Positions 40,801-50,225 of a DNA stretch of 50,350 nucleotides are shown piece by piece. The position numbers and the translations under genes were made by a program. The notes below the pieces were generated by a model that ran no database searches, was not told the origin of the DNA, and saw nothing but the letters and a program-made list of their open reading frames with translations. This stretch comes from Micrococcales bacterium (GTDB taxonomy: Bacteria > Actinomycetota > Actinomycetes > Actinomycetales > Microbacteriaceae): NCBI GenBank assembly GCA_024639965.1, contig JAHEGC010000001.1, positions 128,000 to 178,349 on the forward strand, given 5' to 3'. Positions within the stretch are counted from its first letter, which is position 1. Every line of letters begins with the position of its first letter.

Positions 40801-41419
40801 TCGCGAGTTGCAACAACTCCTTGATTGTCCGGCGCTCGACGGCGATTCCGTGATCCATGATTTCGACGAAAAGGTTTTCTCGGCCAACGATGTCGCGAAG
40901 TTTTTCCGCGGTCGCCCTTGCCCCGTCGTAATCGCCGAGTCGCATCTTCGTTTGAATTTCTCCACCGACGCACCCGGTGGTGACGATGAGCCCTTTGGAG
41001 TATTGGTCAAGAAGTTCGTAGTCGATGCGTGACTTCTGGTAGAACCCCTCAATGTACGACTGGCTGGACATGCGAAAGAGGTTGTGCATCCCCTCCGTCG
41101 TCTCGCTGAGGATCGTGAGGTGGGTGTAAGCGCCCGACCCCGCTACGTCGTCGTCTCCCCCGTCGCCCCAGCGAACGGGTTTCTTGTGGAGTCGGCTTTC
41201 CGGAGCGAGGTAAGCCTCGATTCCTACAATCGCCTTGATGTCGTGGCTGCGCGCCTGTTGCCACATCTCGAATGCGCCGTGGAGCGTGCCGTGGTCGGTG
41301 ATCGCAATCGCGGGCATTCCCTGAGCCGCCGCGGCTTCCACGAGGGGGGCGACGCGGGCTGCACCGTCGAGCATTGAGTTGTCCGTGTGGACGTGGAGGT
41401 GCACAAACGAATCGCTCAC
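37877..41419 (-). CDS. dnaE1: Replicative DNA polymerase III alpha subunit DnaE1
   Basis: Main replicative polymerase, 1180 residues. N-terminal PHP domain (FVHLHVHTDNSMLDG), which in actinobacterial DnaE1 is a working proofreading exonuclease. Catalytic aspartates in PDFDIDF, plus LIKMDFLGLRNLD. Further segments: GRGSGAGSLAAYA, FNKSHSAAYG, and a C-terminal OB-fold (LAGLLRNVEHRVARNSGNG). GTG 41419 is the start because AAGGAG is five bases upstream; GTG 41425 would be only one base from it. Terminal gene of the leftward block, convergent with the flavin reductase gene. Confidence 0.97.
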   Translation of the reverse strand: MSDSFVHLHVHTDNSMLDGAARVAPLVEAAAAQGMPAIAITDHGTLHGAFEMWQQARSHDIKAIVGIEAYLAPESRLHKKPVRWGDGGDDDVAGSGAYTHLTILSETTEGMHNLFRMSSQSYIEGFYQKSRIDYELLDQYSKGLIVTTGCVGGEIQTKMRLGDYDGARATAEKLRDIVGRENLFVEIMDHGIAVERRTIKELLQLAKELDLPLVLTNDLHYTHAEDAVPHNALLCVQTGKTLLDENRFQFHGSDYYLKSAEQMRSLFPDHPEAAQNTLAIAERCNVEFDTGANHMPQFPVPAGKTEAELFTEQVMEGLTFRYPNGTTPEIDARAKYEIGVIIDKGFPGYYLVVADFVRWARENGVRVGPGRGSGAGSLAAYAMRITDLDPLEHGLYFERFLNPERESMPDFDIDFSTRRRDDVKRYVTEKYGNDRVAQIATFNIIKAKQAIKDAARVMGHPYGIGEKLTKAVPPMQLGRDMSLSDMYDTDHPRYKEAQQFREAVNESPDTEAIVATARGLESIKRNTGVHAAGVIMSDVSLHDIVPLMMRDNDGQIITQFDYPTCEKLGLIKMDFLGLRNLDILDDALDNIKRNRGVELVLEDLSFDDPAVFELLSTGDTLGIFQLDSPPIRQLLRQMKPDSFEDISAVLALYRPGPMAAKSHTNYALRKNGQQPIAPIHPELEKPLADILGPTYGLIVYQEQVMEIAQRVAGFTLGQADSLRRAMGKKKKSELDEQWVPFSSGMAERGYGKAAIQTLWDILLPFSDYAFNKSHSAAYGVIAYFTAYLKAHYPAEYVAALLTSVGDDRDKLGGYLVEARRMGITVLPPDINESVLHFAAIGDDVRFGLGSIKNVGEAVVEHISAARRSGGPFQSVDDYLARVPLPALNKRTVESLFKSGAFDRFGHTRRSLVEVHEKLVEDATRDKRDETKGDVAFDFGDLFDEPVQIIPERAEWPRKTKLEFEREMLGLYVSDHPLNGQESALQRARTHQVAELQVVEKVNEDSIDEGEFELQGASEDEFITLAGLLRNVEHRVARNSGNGYASAVIEDQSGSLEVTVLGQAYAALRTSLVNDQIVAITGRAKLREQRLSLMAKDIRTLDGVRDEEVTILRVQLPAEHSTTSVISELDDVLKRYPGEAEVELRLRHGEGIQVFTLPHRVSVSGPLYGELKRVLGPNCFV

Positions 41420-41449
41420 GCACACTCCTTTAACAACGCGGGGAACTAC

Positions 41450-41455
41450 AGTTTA
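41450..41455 (-). promoter_or_regulatory. Candidate -10 element of dnaE1
   Basis: TAAACT on the minus strand about 30 bases upstream of the GTG at 41419; leaves a short leader with the AAGGAG ribosome binding site. Confidence 0.4.
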
Positions 41456-41486
41456 GGTCGCGCCGGCGAAGTCACCGCGAAGCGCG

Positions 41487-42410
41487 TCAGCGACTCGCCG
41501 CGGTGTCGAGAGCTCGCGCGAGATCGGCCGGGTACTCGCTGGAAACATCCAACGGCGCGCCCGTCGTGGGGTGCGCGAATTGCAGGCGAACAGCGTGCAA
41601 CCACTGGCGGTCTAGTCCGAGACTTGTGGCCAACTTCGGGTCGGCGCCGTAGAGGATGTCCCCCACAAGCGGGTGACGTTGCGCCGCCATGTGGACTCGA
41701 ATCTGGTGAGTTCGTCCGGTTTCCAAACCAATCGACAGCAGCGAGCAGGCGGGAAAGGTGCGGAGGGTGTCGAAGTGCGTGACGGAGTGGCGTCCGTCGT
41801 GCGTCACCGCGAACTTCCACTGAGCGCCAGGGTGACGTCCGATGGGGGCGTCGATTGTTCCCGAGCTGGGGATCATCTCACCCTGCACGAGAGCGTGATA
41901 TTCCTTGATTACTTCCCGCTCCTTGAATTTTCGCTTCATCACGGAGTATGCAATCTCGCTCTTCGCAACGATCATGAGGCCCGACGTTCCAACATCGAGA
42001 CGGTGAACAATTCCTTGTCGCTCCGGCGGACCGGATGTCGCGATGCGATAACCCGCGCCGGCGAGGGCACCGAGAACGGTATCCCCCTCCCAACCAAGAG
42101 AGGGGTGAGCCGCGAGAAATGGCGGTTTGCTGACAATAACGATGTCGTCGTCGTCGTACACGATGTGCATGTCCTTGACGACGACGGGAACGATTTCTGG
42201 TTCGCGCGGGTCGTCCCATTCGACCTCGAGTGTCGCGTCCGCGACGAGTCGATCCGATTTCTGTGCGGTTCGACCGTTGACAACGACTCCGCCCGACTCG
42301 ATGACCTCCGCAGCGAAAGTACGTGAGAAACCGAGGAGCTTGGCGAGACCGGCATCGACGCGCTCTCCCGCAAGCCCTTCGGGCACGGGAAGCGAGCGAC
42401 GCTGTGGCAT
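41487..42410 (-). CDS. rluD: RluA-family 23S rRNA pseudouridine synthase
   Basis: 307 residues: an N-terminal S4 RNA-binding domain ([20 protein letters not shown]) and a catalytic domain with the family motif [18 protein letters not shown], in which the Asp is catalytic, then [20 protein letters not shown]. RluD-type by length and S4 domain. It starts four bases after the divIVA stop; in many actinobacteria lspA sits between these two genes, but there is no room for it here. ATG at 42410. Confidence 0.93.
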   Translation of the reverse strand: MPQRRSLPVPEGLAGERVDAGLAKLLGFSRTFAAEVIESGGVVVNGRTAQKSDRLVADATLEVEWDDPREPEIVPVVVKDMHIVYDDDDIVIVSKPPFLAAHPSLGWEGDTVLGALAGAGYRIATSGPPERQGIVHRLDVGTSGLMIVAKSEIAYSVMKRKFKEREVIKEYHALVQGEMIPSSGTIDAPIGRHPGAQWKFAVTHDGRHSVTHFDTLRTFPACSLLSIGLETGRTHQIRVHMAAQRHPLVGDILYGADPKLATSLGLDRQWLHAVRLQFAHPTTGAPLDVSSEYPADLARALDTAASR

Positions 42411-42414
42411 CGCC

Positions 42415-42942
42415 CTACGACTTCGAGGCGTTGGCCTCTAGGTCCGCGAGTTGCTTCTCGAGGTGCTGGCGCAGCTGCTGGCGATAATCCTTCTCGAACT
42501 GCTTGAGGCGTTCGATTTCGCGCTCAACGGCGATGCGCTGTTGGTCGAGCACATTGATCTCGTTGCGCTGTCGAAGCTCTGCTTCCGCGAGCATACGCGT
42601 CACTTGGTTCTTGCCCTCTTCGATGATGCGGTCACGTTCCGTCTGGCCCTCTTGAATGTGTTGGTCGTGCAGTTTTCGGGCGAGCTGAAGAAGTTGGCTG
42701 GATGTGCCGGATTCGGCGGCCGAGGGTAGCGGCGTCGACGGGAGGGGCGATCCGCCCGAGCGTTGAAGTTCGGCTACACGAGATTCCGAGGCGAGGAGTT
42801 TTTGGTTGAGGCCGTCGTTGTCAATTTGAATGCGGCGAAGTTCGCGCACTACCTCGTCGAGGAAGTCGTCTACGTCATCGGGGTCGTACCCCTCGCGTTT
42901 CATCTTGAATTGCTTATTGACGATGTCTTCAGCGCTGAGCAT
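42415..42942 (-). CDS. divIVA: Polar growth / division protein DivIVA (Wag31)
   Basis: 175-residue coiled-coil protein that marks negatively curved membrane at poles and directs peptidoglycan growth. The N-terminal lipid-binding domain reads [31 protein letters not shown] (split here for clarity into [12 protein letters not shown] and [14 protein letters not shown]); residues from about 35 on form heptad-rich coiled coils interrupted by a Ser/Pro/Gly linker (about 62-80). It is shorter than most mycobacterial Wag31 (about 260). ATG 42942 is preferred over 42954 because GAGGAA precedes it at a better distance. Confidence 0.9.
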   Translation of the reverse strand: MLSAEDIVNKQFKMKREGYDPDDVDDFLDEVVRELRRIQIDNDGLNQKLLASESRVAELQRSGGSPLPSTPLPSAAESGTSSQLLQLARKLHDQHIQEGQTERDRIIEEGKNQVTRMLAEAELRQRNEINVLDQQRIAVEREIERLKQFEKDYRQQLRQHLEKQLADLEANASKS

Positions 42943-42986
42943 GGACTTCCTCATTCCTCATTACGGACACATCGGGTACTGATTCC

Positions 42987-42992
42987 ACTTTA
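42987..42992 (-). promoter_or_regulatory. Candidate -10 element of divIVA
   Basis: TAAAGT on the minus strand within the 57-base gap after yggT; gives a leader of roughly 38 bases with a GAGGA ribosome binding site. Confidence 0.4.
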
Positions 42993-42999
42993 CCGCTCA

Positions 43000-43278
43000 C
43001 TACACGACCCAGGACATTGCGATGTAGACGAGAACGAGCACAATCGTCCACGAGAAATCGATTGCGACAACTCCGAGCCGCACCGGTTTGACGAAACGTC
43101 GCACGAATTTGATGGGCGGGTCGGTCACGGTGTAGGCGAATTCGGCGACCCCGAGTATCAGTCCCCGCGGACGCCATTGCGGGGCGGCCTGACGAATCCA
43201 TTCGAGAACGAACCGCGCCCACAAGAGCACCGAGTAAGCCCAGAGGAGGTACCACCCGATGATGCCGGCGATGTTCAT
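43000..43278 (-). CDS. YggT-family membrane protein
   Basis: 92-residue protein with two hydrophobic helices (IAGIIGWYLLWAYSVLLWARFVL and VVAIDFSWTIVLVLVYIAM) around the conserved loop EFAYTVTDPPIKFVRRFVKPVRLG. YggT proteins are found between sepF and divIVA in Actinobacteria, Firmicutes and cyanobacteria; a role in division or envelope assembly is assumed from that. Starts three bases after sepF. Confidence 0.9.
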   Translation of the reverse strand: MNIAGIIGWYLLWAYSVLLWARFVLEWIRQAAPQWRPRGLILGVAEFAYTVTDPPIKFVRRFVKPVRLGVVAIDFSWTIVLVLVYIAMSWVV

Positions 43279-43281
43279 CCG

Positions 43282-43734
43282 TTAGCCGGCGAGATCTTCG
43301 TACCCGGCGTCCAGCGAATCCTGGTCCTGCTCGTCGTCCCACTGCTGGATTCCCGCCGGAGTCAGCATGAAAACCTTGGCCGCAACGCGACGGATCGTGC
43401 CCTCGAGGCCCTTGACGAGGCCGCTCATGAAGTCGATGAGGCGTCGAACTTCGGATTCCTGCATCTGTGACAGGTCGATGATGACGGGAGAGCCAAAGCG
43501 GAATGTCTCGGCGATGTGCTCAGCGTCGTCTGCGTATCGACGGGGACGAATGGTGTGAATCGTCGAGTAGCCCACGTCGTGACGGCTCGATCGCACCGGT
43601 GACCGAGTGGGCGCGATCGACACGGGACGAGGCTGCGCCGTGCGGGGGGCGTCGACTCGACGCTCAACGCGCGGGGCGGGATAGCCCCCGTCGGAACCGA
43701 CGAATCCCAAATATTCCAATGCCTTGCGCACCAT
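43282..43734 (-). CDS. sepF: Cell division protein SepF
   Basis: 150-residue FtsZ-binding membrane anchor of the Z-ring. N-terminal amphipathic helix ([13 protein letters not shown]) for membrane contact, a disordered Arg/Pro linker, and the SepF core with [34 protein letters not shown] and the [16 protein letters not shown] segment, then VFMLTP. AAGGAGG lies five bases before the ATG at 43734, which fixes the start; longer frame upstream is not supported. In Actinobacteria, which lack FtsA, SepF is the main FtsZ anchor. Confidence 0.95.
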   Translation of the reverse strand: MVRKALEYLGFVGSDGGYPAPRVERRVDAPRTAQPRPVSIAPTRSPVRSSRHDVGYSTIHTIRPRRYADDAEHIAETFRFGSPVIIDLSQMQESEVRRLIDFMSGLVKGLEGTIRRVAAKVFMLTPAGIQQWDDEQDQDSLDAGYEDLAG

Positions 43735-43762
43735 GGTTTCCTCCTTGAAGATTGGGTTCAGA

Positions 43763-44437
43763 TTAACCCTGAACCGGCCGATTTCCGGTGATTGACGTTC
43801 CGATTCGAAGGTGTGTCGCACCGTGGGCGAGCGCATCCCGCCAGTCCGCACTCATCCCCGCGGAGATGTCCGTTGCGTTCGGATGCGCCTGCCGCAGCGC
43901 TTCGGACAGCGTCGCGATGCGCTCGAAGGCGCGCCCCGCGTCATCGTGTTGCGGTGCCACCGCCATGATGCCCCTGAGATCAATCGTGTCGGTGCTGGCG
44001 ATGAGCTCCGCCAACCTCAACATCTCGTCGGCATCGTTCACTCCCCCACGGCCGGGGTCATCCGTGAGGTTCACCTCGATGAAACCACCGACCTGGGAAT
44101 CCGCGGTGCGTAGCGCCTCGACCACGCTGTCGCGATCGAGCGAGTGAATGAACGTGGTGTAACGCGCGATCGCCCTCGCCTTGTTCGATTGCACCTGTCC
44201 AACGAAATGCCACGTCAACTCACGACCCGCAAGGGCCTCCGTCTTAGGCGCGGCGTCCTGATGGCGACTCTCGCCGAAATCTGTTGCCCCCGCGTCGAGC
44301 AATTCCTCAATGACGGACACGGGATGAAATTTCGTCACGACAACAATTGTGATGTCGTCCGGGTTACGGCCTCGCCGTTCGGCTTCGCTCGCGACTTCCG
44401 CGCGAACGGCGTTCCACCTCTCGGTGACGCCGGTCAC
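43763..44437 (-). CDS. yggS: PLP homeostasis protein YggS/YlmE
   Basis: 224-residue PLP-binding TIM-barrel protein (alanine racemase N-terminal fold) that buffers free pyridoxal phosphate. PLP Lys36 is in [10 protein letters not shown]; further motifs are [29 protein letters not shown] and [11 protein letters not shown], with a phosphate-binding GTHLRIGTS-like end ([12 protein letters not shown]). GTG at 44437, three bases after ftsZ. The pgeF/ylmD gene, often found here, is absent. Confidence 0.93.
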   Translation of the reverse strand: MTGVTERWNAVRAEVASEAERRGRNPDDITIVVVTKFHPVSVIEELLDAGATDFGESRHQDAAPKTEALAGRELTWHFVGQVQSNKARAIARYTTFIHSLDRDSVVEALRTADSQVGGFIEVNLTDDPGRGGVNDADEMLRLAELIASTDTIDLRGIMAVAPQHDDAGRAFERIATLSEALRQAHPNATDISAGMSADWRDALAHGATHLRIGTSITGNRPVQG

Positions 44438-44440
44438 GGT

Positions 44441-45577
44441 CTAGCCCTGAAAAAAGCGCGGCAGGTCGAACTGGTCGTTGTCTTCGTGCACGGCGGTGTC
44501 GGCGAACTGATCGGTCAACACCGGGATGTCCGTCGTGGTCGAGGTGGAAGTCGACTCGCCGCGGCGAATTTCTTCGTCGAGTGTCTGGAACGATTCAAGC
44601 GACCCGACACGGTCGTGGCGTCCGAGGTCGGCGTCGTCGAAGCCCGCAGCGATGACCGTAACACGGACCTCGTCGCCGAGGGTGTCGTCAATCGACATTC
44701 CGAAAATGAAGTTAGCTTCTGGATGGATGACCTCGGTGATGAGCGAGGCGGCTTCATTGACTTCCAACATCGCAAGGTTCGACCCGCCCTGAATCGACAG
44801 CAGAACCCCGTGTGCGCCGTTGATCGTCTGGTCGAGCATCGGTGAGGCCATCGCCATCTCGGTCGCCTTGACGCACCGCTCAGCTCCGCGCGCACTTCCA
44901 ACGCCCATGAGCGACGTGCCCGCGTCCTTCATAACACTGCGAACGTCGGCGAAGTCGAGGTTGATGAGCCCGGGGTTGGTGATGAGGTCGGAGATGCCCT
45001 GAACTCCGGCGAGTAGAACCTCATCGGCGACGGCGAATGCCTCGGTGATGGAGATTGACGGATCCGAAATCTGAAGCAGCCGATCGTTGGGGACGACGAT
45101 GAGGGTGTCGACCTCGGCGCGAAGGCGCTCGATGCCGCTCTCGGCTTGCGTCTTGCGTCGAGTCGCCTCAAACGAAAAGGGTTTGGTCACGACACCAATG
45201 GTGAGAGCACCGACCGATTTGGCAATTCGAGCGACGACGGGAGCCGCACCGGTTCCCGTTCCACCGCCCTCACCCGCGGTGATGAATACGAGGTCGGCGC
45301 CCGTGATGCTCTCTTCGATTTCGGAGGCGTGGTCTTCCGCCGCGCGACGCCCGATTTCGGGGTCGGCTCCAGCACCGAGTCCACGGGTGAGTTCGCGCCC
45401 GATGTCGAGCTTGACGTCGGCATCGCTGAGGAGGAGCGCCTGCGCATCGGTGTTGACGGCGATGAACTCAACTCCCTTGACGCCCGCGTCAATCATTCGG
45501 TTGACGGCATTGACGCCGCCACCGCCGACGCCAACGACCTTGATGACCGCGAGGTAGTTGTTCTTTGCGGATGCCAT
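44441..45577 (-). CDS. ftsZ: Cell division GTPase FtsZ
   Basis: 378-residue tubulin homologue forming the Z-ring. GTP-binding signature GGGTGTG at residues 104-110, [14 protein letters not shown] at the N-terminus, the synergy-loop [15 protein letters not shown], and a C-terminal peptide [11 protein letters not shown] for partner binding after a disordered linker. ATG 45577 has GGGAG upstream; the five codons of extra frame before it contain that ribosome binding site. The 124 bases between ftsQ and ftsZ carry a possible -10 (TACCTT at 45645-45650 on the minus strand), so ftsZ probably has its own promoter. Confidence 0.97.
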   Translation of the reverse strand: MASAKNNYLAVIKVVGVGGGGVNAVNRMIDAGVKGVEFIAVNTDAQALLLSDADVKLDIGRELTRGLGAGADPEIGRRAAEDHASEIEESITGADLVFITAGEGGGTGTGAAPVVARIAKSVGALTIGVVTKPFSFEATRRKTQAESGIERLRAEVDTLIVVPNDRLLQISDPSISITEAFAVADEVLLAGVQGISDLITNPGLINLDFADVRSVMKDAGTSLMGVGSARGAERCVKATEMAMASPMLDQTINGAHGVLLSIQGGSNLAMLEVNEAASLITEVIHPEANFIFGMSIDDTLGDEVRVTVIAAGFDDADLGRHDRVGSLESFQTLDEEIRRGESTSTSTTTDIPVLTDQFADTAVHEDNDQFDLPRFFQG

Positions 45578-45701
45578 GTGGATTTCTCCCAACGTTCAGG
45601 CTCTACTTGAAGCCGAGACTTTTTGCGCCCTCTCAGGCACCCACAAGGTACGTGCGCTCCCCCGGAATCTCGGGAAGGGCAGTCGGCGTGTCGCGCGGTT
45701 C

Positions 45702-46541
45702 TCAGATTGGCCGAAGAACAATGTTGTCGGGTGCCGACACGTCAATTTCATAGGCACGGCCGTTCTTCGACACGATTTTGAGTGCCCGCTGAGCAACGAT
45801 GGCCTTGAGCGGGGTGCGCTCAGGAGAGCCCCAGATGATGCGATTCGGCGTCCCACGCATCATGATGGTCACCGAGTCGCGCGTCTTCGCAGAAACCTCC
45901 GCAATGTCGCGCCGGAACGAATCCGGGAGTGCGACGAGCGTGTCGGTAATCGCCGAGAAGGCGAGATCGGTGGTGGACGCGACGGCGAACAGTGGCACCG
46001 AGGTAGGTGGCGTCGCCACCGTGTCGACGACAATCCCGGCGGCATCGACGAGATTCCATTTCGTCCCGTCCGCCATGTAGCCCACCGGCTGGCGTTCGAC
46101 GATACGCACAACGATTGTGTGTGGCGGTTGCAGCTCAGTCGAGAACGATTGGATTCTCGTGACCGTCGCGAGCCGCGAACGAATCGCGTCGTAGTCGAGC
46201 AGCGCGAGCGGCTTTCCGATCTGATCGGCCACCGCCCCCGTGATGATCTTTTCCGCCACGTCCGTTCGCCCCTTGACCACCACCGTCGTGAGGGTCATGA
46301 GCGGAGACATCACGACTCCCGTGACAATCAAGGCGAGTGCCACCAGCACGCCCCCACCGAAAAACACTCGACGGCGACGCCGACGTCGATCCGCGGTGAA
46401 TCGCGCAGCATCGCTTTCCACACGCTGAATTCCGATGTGCACGCGCGGCGCGGCCCCTCCGGTCGCAGTGCTCGGCGTGACATGACGCGGTGCGGTCAAC
46501 CGACTTCGCGGCGAGTGCCCGTGAATTTCGGGACGCTTCAC
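45702..46541 (-). CDS. ftsQ: Cell division protein FtsQ
   Basis: 279-residue bitopic division protein linking FtsZ-ring and septal synthesis enzymes. Basic cytoplasmic N-terminus ending in an eight-Arg-rich stretch DRRRRRRR, one membrane helix (about residues 59-79), then a POTRA domain ([20 protein letters not shown]) and a beta domain ending NIVLRPI. GTG 46541 gives the GTGA overlap with murC; the frame upstream is antisense shadow. As is common, the sequence outside the POTRA region is poorly conserved. Confidence 0.9.
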   Translation of the reverse strand: MKRPEIHGHSPRSRLTAPRHVTPSTATGGAAPRVHIGIQRVESDAARFTADRRRRRRRVFFGGGVLVALALIVTGVVMSPLMTLTTVVVKGRTDVAEKIITGAVADQIGKPLALLDYDAIRSRLATVTRIQSFSTELQPPHTIVVRIVERQPVGYMADGTKWNLVDAAGIVVDTVATPPTSVPLFAVASTTDLAFSAITDTLVALPDSFRRDIAEVSAKTRDSVTIMMRGTPNRIIWGSPERTPLKAIVAQRALKIVSKNGRAYEIDVSAPDNIVLRPI

Positions 46542-47929
46542 GACACCGCCAGCTCGTCGAGGACGCGAGGGATGATTCGATAAACGTCGCCACACGACAG
46601 CGTCATAATGATGTCCCCGTCGCTCGCGTGTTCCGCCGCGACCTGAGCCGCGGTGTCCCAATCGGGACAATACGCGACACGCGATTCATCGACGAATGCG
46701 GTCGACACGAGTGCCCCCGTCACGCCCGGTATCGGATCTTCTCGAGCGCCATAAACATCGAGCACGATAGTGAAATCCGCTCCCTGTTCATATTCCCGGG
46801 CGAACTCAGTGGCCATATCACGGGTGCGGGAATAGAGGTGGGGTTGGTGAATCGCGATAACGCGCCCCTCACCGACAACGCTCCGCGCAGTCGCGAGTGC
46901 GGCTCGCACCTCTCGCGGATGATGGGCGTAATCGTCGTATACGCGAACGCCGCGCACCGTGTCGTGAAGTTCGAATCGACGACCCGTCCCGAGAAATTCA
47001 CCGAGCGTCGCGGCGGCAGCGCTGAGAGGGTGGCCGAGCACGAGCAATACTCCCAGTGCGCCCGCCGCGTTGAGCGCGTTGTGTCGTCCGGCGACCGGCA
47101 TGGTAAGGGTGATTGATTCACCCTCGTGGTGCAACACTGCGGTCACTCCCGTTGCTGTCGCAGCGATGTCGCTGACGCGCAGGTCGGAATCGGGTGACTC
47201 TCCGAAACTGAGAACGGGCGTGTCAATGCGCGCACGAAGTCGGGCGAGCGTCGGATCGTCGGCGGAAATCACGACCCTCTCGCGGCACGCGTTCGCGAAC
47301 GTGACGAACGCATCCTCGAACGCGGCCTCCGAACCGTAGGCGTCGAGATGGTCGCTGTCGATGTTGGTAATGAGTCCGACCGAGGTCGGATACAACAGAA
47401 ACGAACCGTCCGACTCGTCCGCCTCGATGACAAATTCCGGGTCGGATCCCGAATCGGAGGAAACCCCGAGCGACGAGATGACACCGCCGTTGACGAAAGA
47501 CGGGTCGGCACCGACACCGCGAAGTGCCGTGACCACCATGGCGGTCGAGGTCGTCTTTCCGTGCGCACCGGCGACCGAGATGACGCGTGCGTGTCGCAAC
47601 AACCAGTTGAGCGCGAGCGATCGGTGCAACACGAGGATCCCGTGTTCTACTGCCCACCGATATTCGGGGTTGTCCGTCCAAAGCGCGCCGGTGACGACGA
47701 CGGTGTCGGCGTCACGCACCGCGTTCGGGTCGTGTCCGATCTGTACGTCGATTCCGAGGTCGCGAAGCGCGTGTGTCGTGGCCGATTCACTTCGATCCGA
47801 ACCCGTGACGGTGACTCCCCGCTCGACGAACATGCGCGCAATACCACTCATTCCGCTGCCACCGATTCCGATGAAATGCACTCGCCCGAGATTCTCGGGG
47901 ACGGTTACGGTGAGGTCGGGGGCTATCAC
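46538..47929 (-). CDS. murC: UDP-N-acetylmuramate--L-alanine ligase MurC
   Basis: 463-residue cytoplasmic ligase adding L-Ala to UDP-MurNAc. UDP-binding [18 protein letters not shown] at the N-terminus, ATP P-loop [15 protein letters not shown], a central domain with EADESDGSF and [11 protein letters not shown], and a C-terminal domain with [16 protein letters not shown] at 47929 overlaps the murG stop (GTGA); its own stop overlaps ftsQ. Confidence 0.97.
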   Translation of the reverse strand: MIAPDLTVTVPENLGRVHFIGIGGSGMSGIARMFVERGVTVTGSDRSESATTHALRDLGIDVQIGHDPNAVRDADTVVVTGALWTDNPEYRWAVEHGILVLHRSLALNWLLRHARVISVAGAHGKTTSTAMVVTALRGVGADPSFVNGGVISSLGVSSDSGSDPEFVIEADESDGSFLLYPTSVGLITNIDSDHLDAYGSEAAFEDAFVTFANACRERVVISADDPTLARLRARIDTPVLSFGESPDSDLRVSDIAATATGVTAVLHHEGESITLTMPVAGRHNALNAAGALGVLLVLGHPLSAAAATLGEFLGTGRRFELHDTVRGVRVYDDYAHHPREVRAALATARSVVGEGRVIAIHQPHLYSRTRDMATEFAREYEQGADFTIVLDVYGAREDPIPGVTGALVSTAFVDESRVAYCPDWDTAAQVAAEHASDGDIIMTLSCGDVYRIIPRVLDELAVS

Positions 47930-49020
47930 GAATCAACCCTAGGTCGGGAATCGATCGCGGCATCGAGGATCATGGCGGCGAGGCGCTCGGCGCCGTCCCG
48001 AATCCCCGATTCGCGCGCACGGTGCGCCATTGCACTCCGTCGTTCGGCATCACCGAGAAGCGGAATCAGTGTGCGGTCAACCCACTCACCGTTAAAGTCC
48101 TTATCGAGGCACACGTTCGCCCCGCCGGCCGCGACGAGCCCCTCGGCGTTGCGTTCCTGTTCGCCGTTTCCAACGGGATAGGGAACAAAGATTGCCGGAA
48201 TTCCGAGCCCGGCTAGTTCGCAGACGGTTGCTGCTCCCGAACGAGCGATGACGAAGTCGGCAGCGGCGAAGGCCAGGTCCATGCGATCGCAATACGGGAG
48301 GGGGTGATAGCCGGGAACGTTCGGGTCAACGAACTCTCGTGTCTCGCCGACGGTGTGAACGACCTGCCACCCCGCCGCGACTATCGCGCCGACTTTCGAG
48401 CGAACGGTCTCATTGATGCGGGCCGCACCCGTCGATCCGCCTGTCACAAGCAGAACGGGCCGCGCAGAGTCGAGTTCGAAGTGGCGAAGCGCCTCGGGTC
48501 GCACGCGACGGCGGTCCAATCGAGCAATCTCGGTGCGCAACGGCATCCCCACGACTGTCGCCCTCGGTAGCGGTGTTTCGGGGAACGTCACGGCGACTCG
48601 ATCGGTCCACCGCGCTCCCCAACGATTGGCGATGCCCGGAATCGCGTTGGCCTCGTGGATCACAATCGGCGTGTTCGTTCGTTTCGCCGCGAGGTATGCG
48701 GGGGCGGCGGCGTATCCACCGAACCCGACCACAACATCGATATGACGCAATCGAATGAGGCTCTCAACCGCGCGCACCGCGCGTGCGAAACGGACGGGGA
48801 ATGTCACCGCGTTCACGGAGAGTCGGCGCGGGAACGGCAGTCGATCAATCGTGACGAGTTCATATCCGCGCTCCGGAACCAGCCTCGATTCAAGTCCCTC
48901 GTGTGTTCCCAGGACGAGGATCTCGACTCCTGGCTCAGTCTGTCGCAGAGCATCCGCGGTCGCGAGCAGCGGATTGACGTGACCGGCGGTACCCCCGCCG
49001 GCGAGGAGAATTGTGGTCAT
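47926..49020 (-). CDS. murG: UDP-GlcNAc:lipid I N-acetylglucosaminyltransferase MurG
   Basis: 364-residue membrane-associated GT28 glycosyltransferase that makes lipid II. N-terminal glycine loop [45 protein letters not shown], and in the C-terminal domain [28 protein letters not shown] and the [17 protein letters not shown] sugar-nucleotide site. ATG 49020 overlaps ftsW by four bases (ATGA). Longer reading of the frame runs back into ftsW. Confidence 0.97.
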   Translation of the reverse strand: MTTILLAGGGTAGHVNPLLATADALRQTEPGVEILVLGTHEGLESRLVPERGYELVTIDRLPFPRRLSVNAVTFPVRFARAVRAVESLIRLRHIDVVVGFGGYAAAPAYLAAKRTNTPIVIHEANAIPGIANRWGARWTDRVAVTFPETPLPRATVVGMPLRTEIARLDRRRVRPEALRHFELDSARPVLLVTGGSTGAARINETVRSKVGAIVAAGWQVVHTVGETREFVDPNVPGYHPLPYCDRMDLAFAAADFVIARSGAATVCELAGLGIPAIFVPYPVGNGEQERNAEGLVAAGGANVCLDKDFNGEWVDRTLIPLLGDAERRSAMAHRARESGIRDGAERLAAMILDAAIDSRPRVDS

Positions 49021-50225
49021 CCGAATTTCTCCTCGTGACGGACACACGAAATCACCACACCGATGGCCAACAAATTGGCAAGGATCGCGGATCCGCCCGA
49101 CGAAATAAAGGGCAAAGGGACTCCGAGCACAGGTAGGAGATTGAGCACTACCGCAATGTTGACAAGTGATTGTCCGATCAGCCAGATGAACACGCCGCCG
49201 AGGAGGACACGGGTGAGGGGCTGAGGGAATTCGCGAATGAGCCGAACGAACACCACGGCGAGAGCGATGATGAGCGTCAAGAGCGCCATCGCACCGAGCA
49301 ATCCGAGTTCTTCCCCGATGATCGCAAAGATGTAGTCGGAATCGGCGTGAGGCAGCCACGACCACTTTGCTCGCGACGAACCCGGTCCGAGGCCAAACAA
49401 TCCACCCGAGGAGAGAGCCCAGAGGCCATGCATCGTCTGCCAGCAGATGCTCTCGTAATCCTCAGGCGAGCAACCCTGAAACCAGGAGATGAATCGGTCC
49501 CGACGAGAACTGGAGAATGAGATGAAGAGGACGGCGAGCACCGAGACGAGCCCGGCGATTCCCCACAATGTTCGACCGGGCACCCCGGCTAACGCCATCA
49601 TCCCCAGGACGATGAAACCGAGAATAATCGTCGTTCCGAGGTCACCGCCTCCGGCGACCATCACAACCGGAACCGCGACGTAAATTCCGGGTTCCTTCCA
49701 GTGGGAGAGGGGCCAATCGGCCATGTGCTCGTTGTCGTGGAACCACGACGCGAACCACACGATGACCGCGAGCTTGAGGAACTCGGACGGCTGGACGGTC
49801 GTGAAACCGATGTCGAGCCAATTTCGGTTTCCACCGTATTCGACCCCCAGGGGCGTGAAGAGAACGAGGAATTGAAGAACCATGCCGGCGATGACGAAGA
49901 TGTTGCGCCAACGGTGCCAAACATCGATAGGGAATCGCGAGATCATCAGTGCGAGGATGATTCCGATCATCGCACCACCCGTCTGCATCCCCGCGTCGTA
50001 GAGGAAGTTTCCGCCGTTATCGAGTCCGCTTGACACCGACGAGGCCGACAGAACCTCGATGAGCCCGAATCCCGTCAGCGCTCCAACGATGGAAATGAGC
50101 GCGGTGATGCGCGGAGAATCCGACGCGAAGGGGTTGAGCACGACGGGACGTCGACGCGGCGTGACTCCGCGGGGTGCCGTGCGCTGCGGAATTGGTGCGC
50201 GACGGGTCGGAGTTCGGCTAACCAT
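49017..50225 (-). CDS. ftsW: Septal peptidoglycan glycosyltransferase FtsW
   Basis: 402-residue SEDS-family polymerase that builds septal peptidoglycan from lipid II with its partner PBP. About ten membrane helices. Landmarks: a proline/arginine-rich cytoplasmic N-terminus, GGNRNWLDIGFTTVQPSEFLKLA (conserved catalytic-cavity region), VMVAGGGDLGTTIILGF with the conserved Asp, HADSDYIFAIIGEELG, and LGVPLPFISSGGSA near the C-terminus. Its ATG overlaps the murD stop by eight bases. Confidence 0.96.
   Translation of the reverse strand: MVSRTPTRRAPIPQRTAPRGVTPRRRPVVLNPFASDSPRITALISIVGALTGFGLIEVLSASSVSSGLDNGGNFLYDAGMQTGGAMIGIILALMISRFPIDVWHRWRNIFVIAGMVLQFLVLFTPLGVEYGGNRNWLDIGFTTVQPSEFLKLAVIVWFASWFHDNEHMADWPLSHWKEPGIYVAVPVVMVAGGGDLGTTIILGFIVLGMMALAGVPGRTLWGIAGLVSVLAVLFISFSSSRRDRFISWFQGCSPEDYESICWQTMHGLWALSSGGLFGLGPGSSRAKWSWLPHADSDYIFAIIGEELGLLGAMALLTLIIALAVVFVRLIREFPQPLTRVLLGGVFIWLIGQSLVNIAVVLNLLPVLGVPLPFISSGGSAILANLLAIGVVISCVRHEEKFG

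Noticed and set aside
45558-46583. 341-codon + frame antisense to ftsQ
   Set aside because: Arg/Asp/His-rich shadow; the ftsQ frame has a membrane helix, POTRA domain and GTGA coupling with murC.
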